From: Hyphomicrobiales bacterium
GTDB lineage: Bacteria; Pseudomonadota; Alphaproteobacteria; Rhizobiales; Rhizobiaceae
Length of the DNA: 64,000 nt
Direction of reading: 5' to 3'
Assembly (NCBI GenBank): GCA_900489925.1
Contig: UEHQ01000012.1
Span: 248,001 to 312,000, forward strand
Made by a program: the position numbers and the translations under genes. Of this stretch, positions 62,336-64,000 are shown piece by piece. Within the stretch, counting starts at the first letter, position 1; every line of letters begins with the position of its first letter. Under the pieces are notes generated by a model. The model did no database searches, was not told the DNA's origin, and saw only the letters and a list, made by a program, of their open reading frames with translations.

Positions 62336-62646
62336 CGTTCCAGCCTGTTTGACTTGCGAATAGCGACCCTATCGCGCTCATGCCGAAGAAATTTGTAACT
62401 TTGTATTGCTGGCACGGAGTCAGCAACGTTCATTTACAAATCTCGGAGATTCGGACGAACACAGCAACGTTTCGGCGAAGCGCAGACAAACTCCCCTTGT
62501 AAATCGGCTTCATCAATCACCGGGAGCCGCATGGGCAACACGTCCCCCCCTTTTCACACTGCCGCACCGCGGCCCCATGCGCTCCGATCAACCGAAGGTT
62601 CGTTGGTGCCGCTCACGCTCCTCCAGCAAACCCGTCCGTAGGGATA
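62336..62646. other. Divergent region between two-component and efflux genes
   Basis: 311 bp with no gene. It should carry both promoters. No strong palindrome or terminator seen by eye; the segment TTTGTAACTTTGTATTGCTGG near 62390 is AT-rich and promoter-like. Confidence 0.4.
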
Positions 62647-63882
62647 ATGTTTGTGTCTGTAATGAAGAAAGCAGATTTTCGCCTGGCCGTATTGCCCCTT
62701 CTCGCCAGCGTGGCCTTGGCGGGCTGCAACGACAGCAAGACGGCGGCCCAGCCGCCGGTCGTCAAACCGCAGGTCAGTGTAGTATCGATGCACCCCAAAT
62801 CCGTTACCATCACCGCGCAGTTGCCGGGCCGTACGGCCGCATCACTCCTCGCGGAGGTCCGTCCGCAGGTCGGCGGCATTATCAGGACGCGAAACTTCAA
62901 GGAGGGAACGGAAGTAAAGGCCGGCGAGATCCTCTACGAAATCGATCCAGCCCCCTATCAAGCAACCTACGACAGCGCCGCAGCCGCGCTCCAAAAGGCG
63001 CAGGGCGCCCTTCCGAGCGCGCAGGCAAAGGTCGACCGCTACAAGAATCTGACGGCGCAAAACGCAGTCAGCGTCCAGGATCTGGACGACGCAAAATCGA
63101 CCCTCGTGCAGGCCGAAGCCGATATCGCATCCGCAAAGGCGGCTCTTGAAACAGCGCGCATCAACCTCGATTACACAAAGATCCGGGCGCCCATCGATGG
63201 CCGCATCGACGCCTCGGCCGTGACGGTCGGGGCGCTTGTCACCGCCGAGCAGACCACGGTTCTTACAACGGTTCGCGCCCTCGACCCGATCAACGTGAAC
63301 GTGACGCAGTCGACCACCAACCTGTTGAAGTTCAGAAAAGCGGTCGAAACCGGGAAACTCAAACTGTCGGGCGACAATGTCACCGCCCACCTCACTCTTG
63401 AAGACGGCAGCAACTATGGCAAGACCGGCAAGCTGGAGTTTGCCGAAGCCTCCGTCGACGAAAGCGTCGGCACCTTCACCGTCCGCGCGGAATTCCCTAA
63501 CCCCGATCACACCCTTCTTCCCGGCATGTACGTGCGGGCAACTATCGAAGAAGGCGTGGCTGAAAAGAGCTTCCTCATTCCGCAGCGCGCAATCACCCGG
63601 GACACGAAGGGCGACCCCACCGCCCTGTTCGTGACGAGCGAAGGCAAGATCGAGCAACGTGTGCTCGGCGTGGATAGGAGCGTTGGAAACAACTGGCTCG
63701 TCCTGTCCGGCGTCAACGATGGTGACAAGGTCGTCGTCGAGGGCAGCCAGCGGGTTCAGGTCGGACAGGACGTTGCGGCCAAAGAGGTGACCATCGACGA
63801 CTCGACCGGCGACATCATGACCTCACAAGCAGAACCCGAACCAACGAAGCAGGCTTCGGCCGCCTCGCACTCGCAACTCTGA
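62647..63882 (+). CDS. RND efflux membrane-fusion lipoprotein (AcrA/MexA type)
   Basis: A 411-residue periplasmic adaptor. A lipoprotein signal with lipobox LALAGC-like (VALAGC, Cys near residue 27) anchors it in the inner membrane. The lipoyl/hairpin architecture shows [19 protein letters not shown], a long coiled-coil ([15 protein letters not shown]) and the second half [14 protein letters not shown]. It links an RND pump to an outer-membrane channel. The ATG at 62647 or 62662 may be the start. The pump gene follows after 11 bp. Confidence 0.93.
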   Translation: MFVSVMKKADFRLAVLPLLASVALAGCNDSKTAAQPPVVKPQVSVVSMHPKSVTITAQLPGRTAASLLAEVRPQVGGIIRTRNFKEGTEVKAGEILYEIDPAPYQATYDSAAAALQKAQGALPSAQAKVDRYKNLTAQNAVSVQDLDDAKSTLVQAEADIASAKAALETARINLDYTKIRAPIDGRIDASAVTVGALVTAEQTTVLTTVRALDPINVNVTQSTTNLLKFRKAVETGKLKLSGDNVTAHLTLEDGSNYGKTGKLEFAEASVDESVGTFTVRAEFPNPDHTLLPGMYVRATIEEGVAEKSFLIPQRAITRDTKGDPTALFVTSEGKIEQRVLGVDRSVGNNWLVLSGVNDGDKVVVEGSQRVQVGQDVAAKEVTIDDSTGDIMTSQAEPEPTKQASAASHSQL

Positions 63883-63893
63883 GGTCGTTCGTC

Positions 63894-64000
63894 ATGTCCC
63901 GTTTCTTTATCGACAGGCCCATCTTTGCGTGGGTCATTGCCATCTGCATCATGCTTGGGGGGCTATTGTCCGTCACCACGCTGTCGATTTCGCAATATCC
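63894..64000 (+). CDS. RND efflux pump inner-membrane subunit (3' partial)
   Basis: The first 35 codons are visible, beginning [17 protein letters not shown], which is the standard N-terminus of AcrB/MexB-type HAE1 pumps. The start ATG is 11 bp after the adaptor stop, and the gene runs off the window. With the adaptor it forms a multidrug-type exporter; the substrate is not deducible. Confidence 0.93.
   Translation, partial: MSRFFIDRPIFAWVIAICIMLGGLLSVTTLSISQY

Overview
The window reads as a large replicon (chromosome, chromid or megaplasmid) of a Rhizobiales bacterium, most likely Rhizobiaceae (Rhizobium/Sinorhizobium type). The basis is the GC-rich codon use, a complete fixNOQP-fixGHIS set with FixK/FNR-type boxes next to pseudoazurin, many solute-binding-protein ABC transporters, a RuBisCO-like protein, and an EcfG-type general-stress promoter. 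I saw no tRNA, rRNA, insertion sequence, integrase or CRISPR array. Most of the window is metabolic and accessory cargo.

Layout. 1-1754: end of a catabolic operon with a transketolase C-terminal subunit and a form IV RuBisCO-like protein. 1838-4455: a patatin-like hydrolase and a GntP-family permease behind a PhaR-like palindrome, suggesting a link to polyhydroxybutyrate/3-hydroxybutyrate. 4457-11394: a sugar or pentitol operon (binding protein, ABC ATPase, permease, short-chain dehydrogenase, ribulokinase-type FGGY kinase) with a divergent LacI regulator and strong operator-like palindromes. 11435-17737: a Pot-type ABC transporter with an XRE-cupin regulator and a divergent histidinol-dehydrogenase paralogue, closed by a strong terminator. 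17854-21765: a gene of about 1303 codons made almost wholly of an 8-residue repeat, organised into 408-bp super-repeats.

22385-31553: pseudoazurin, then the cbb3 oxidase operon fixNOQP and its assembly operon fixGHIS, with three FixK/FNR-type boxes. Together these make a microaerobic respiration module. 31687-37945: LysE-type exporter, small stress-type genes, an HdeA-like periplasmic protein, a membrane/Cys-rich gene pair, a Do-type periplasmic protease and a LysR regulator. 38231-41904: a membrane-bound three-subunit GMC-flavoprotein dehydrogenase (triheme cytochrome, Tat-exported small subunit, flavoprotein), followed on the other strand by a TPR protein and an exported metallo-hydrolase, then an ECF sigma/anti-sigma pair. 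45394-50462: a histidine kinase and an OmpR-type regulator on the same strand, separated by an oppositely oriented run of five genes, four small or envelope proteins and a MprF/YbhN-like membrane protein.

50710-60062: a long single-direction run encoding GDPD phosphodiesterase, HAD phosphatase, SorC regulator, peptide-class (family 5) ABC transporter and a TIM-barrel sugar isomerase. This gene set is reminiscent of agrocinopine/sugar-phosphodiester catabolic loci. 60339-64000: a two-component system divergent from an RND efflux operon whose inner-membrane pump runs off the window.

The most unusual object is the octapeptide-repeat protein at 17854-21765. Next are the possible sugar-phosphodiester catabolic locus and the RuBisCO-like protein/transketolase pair.
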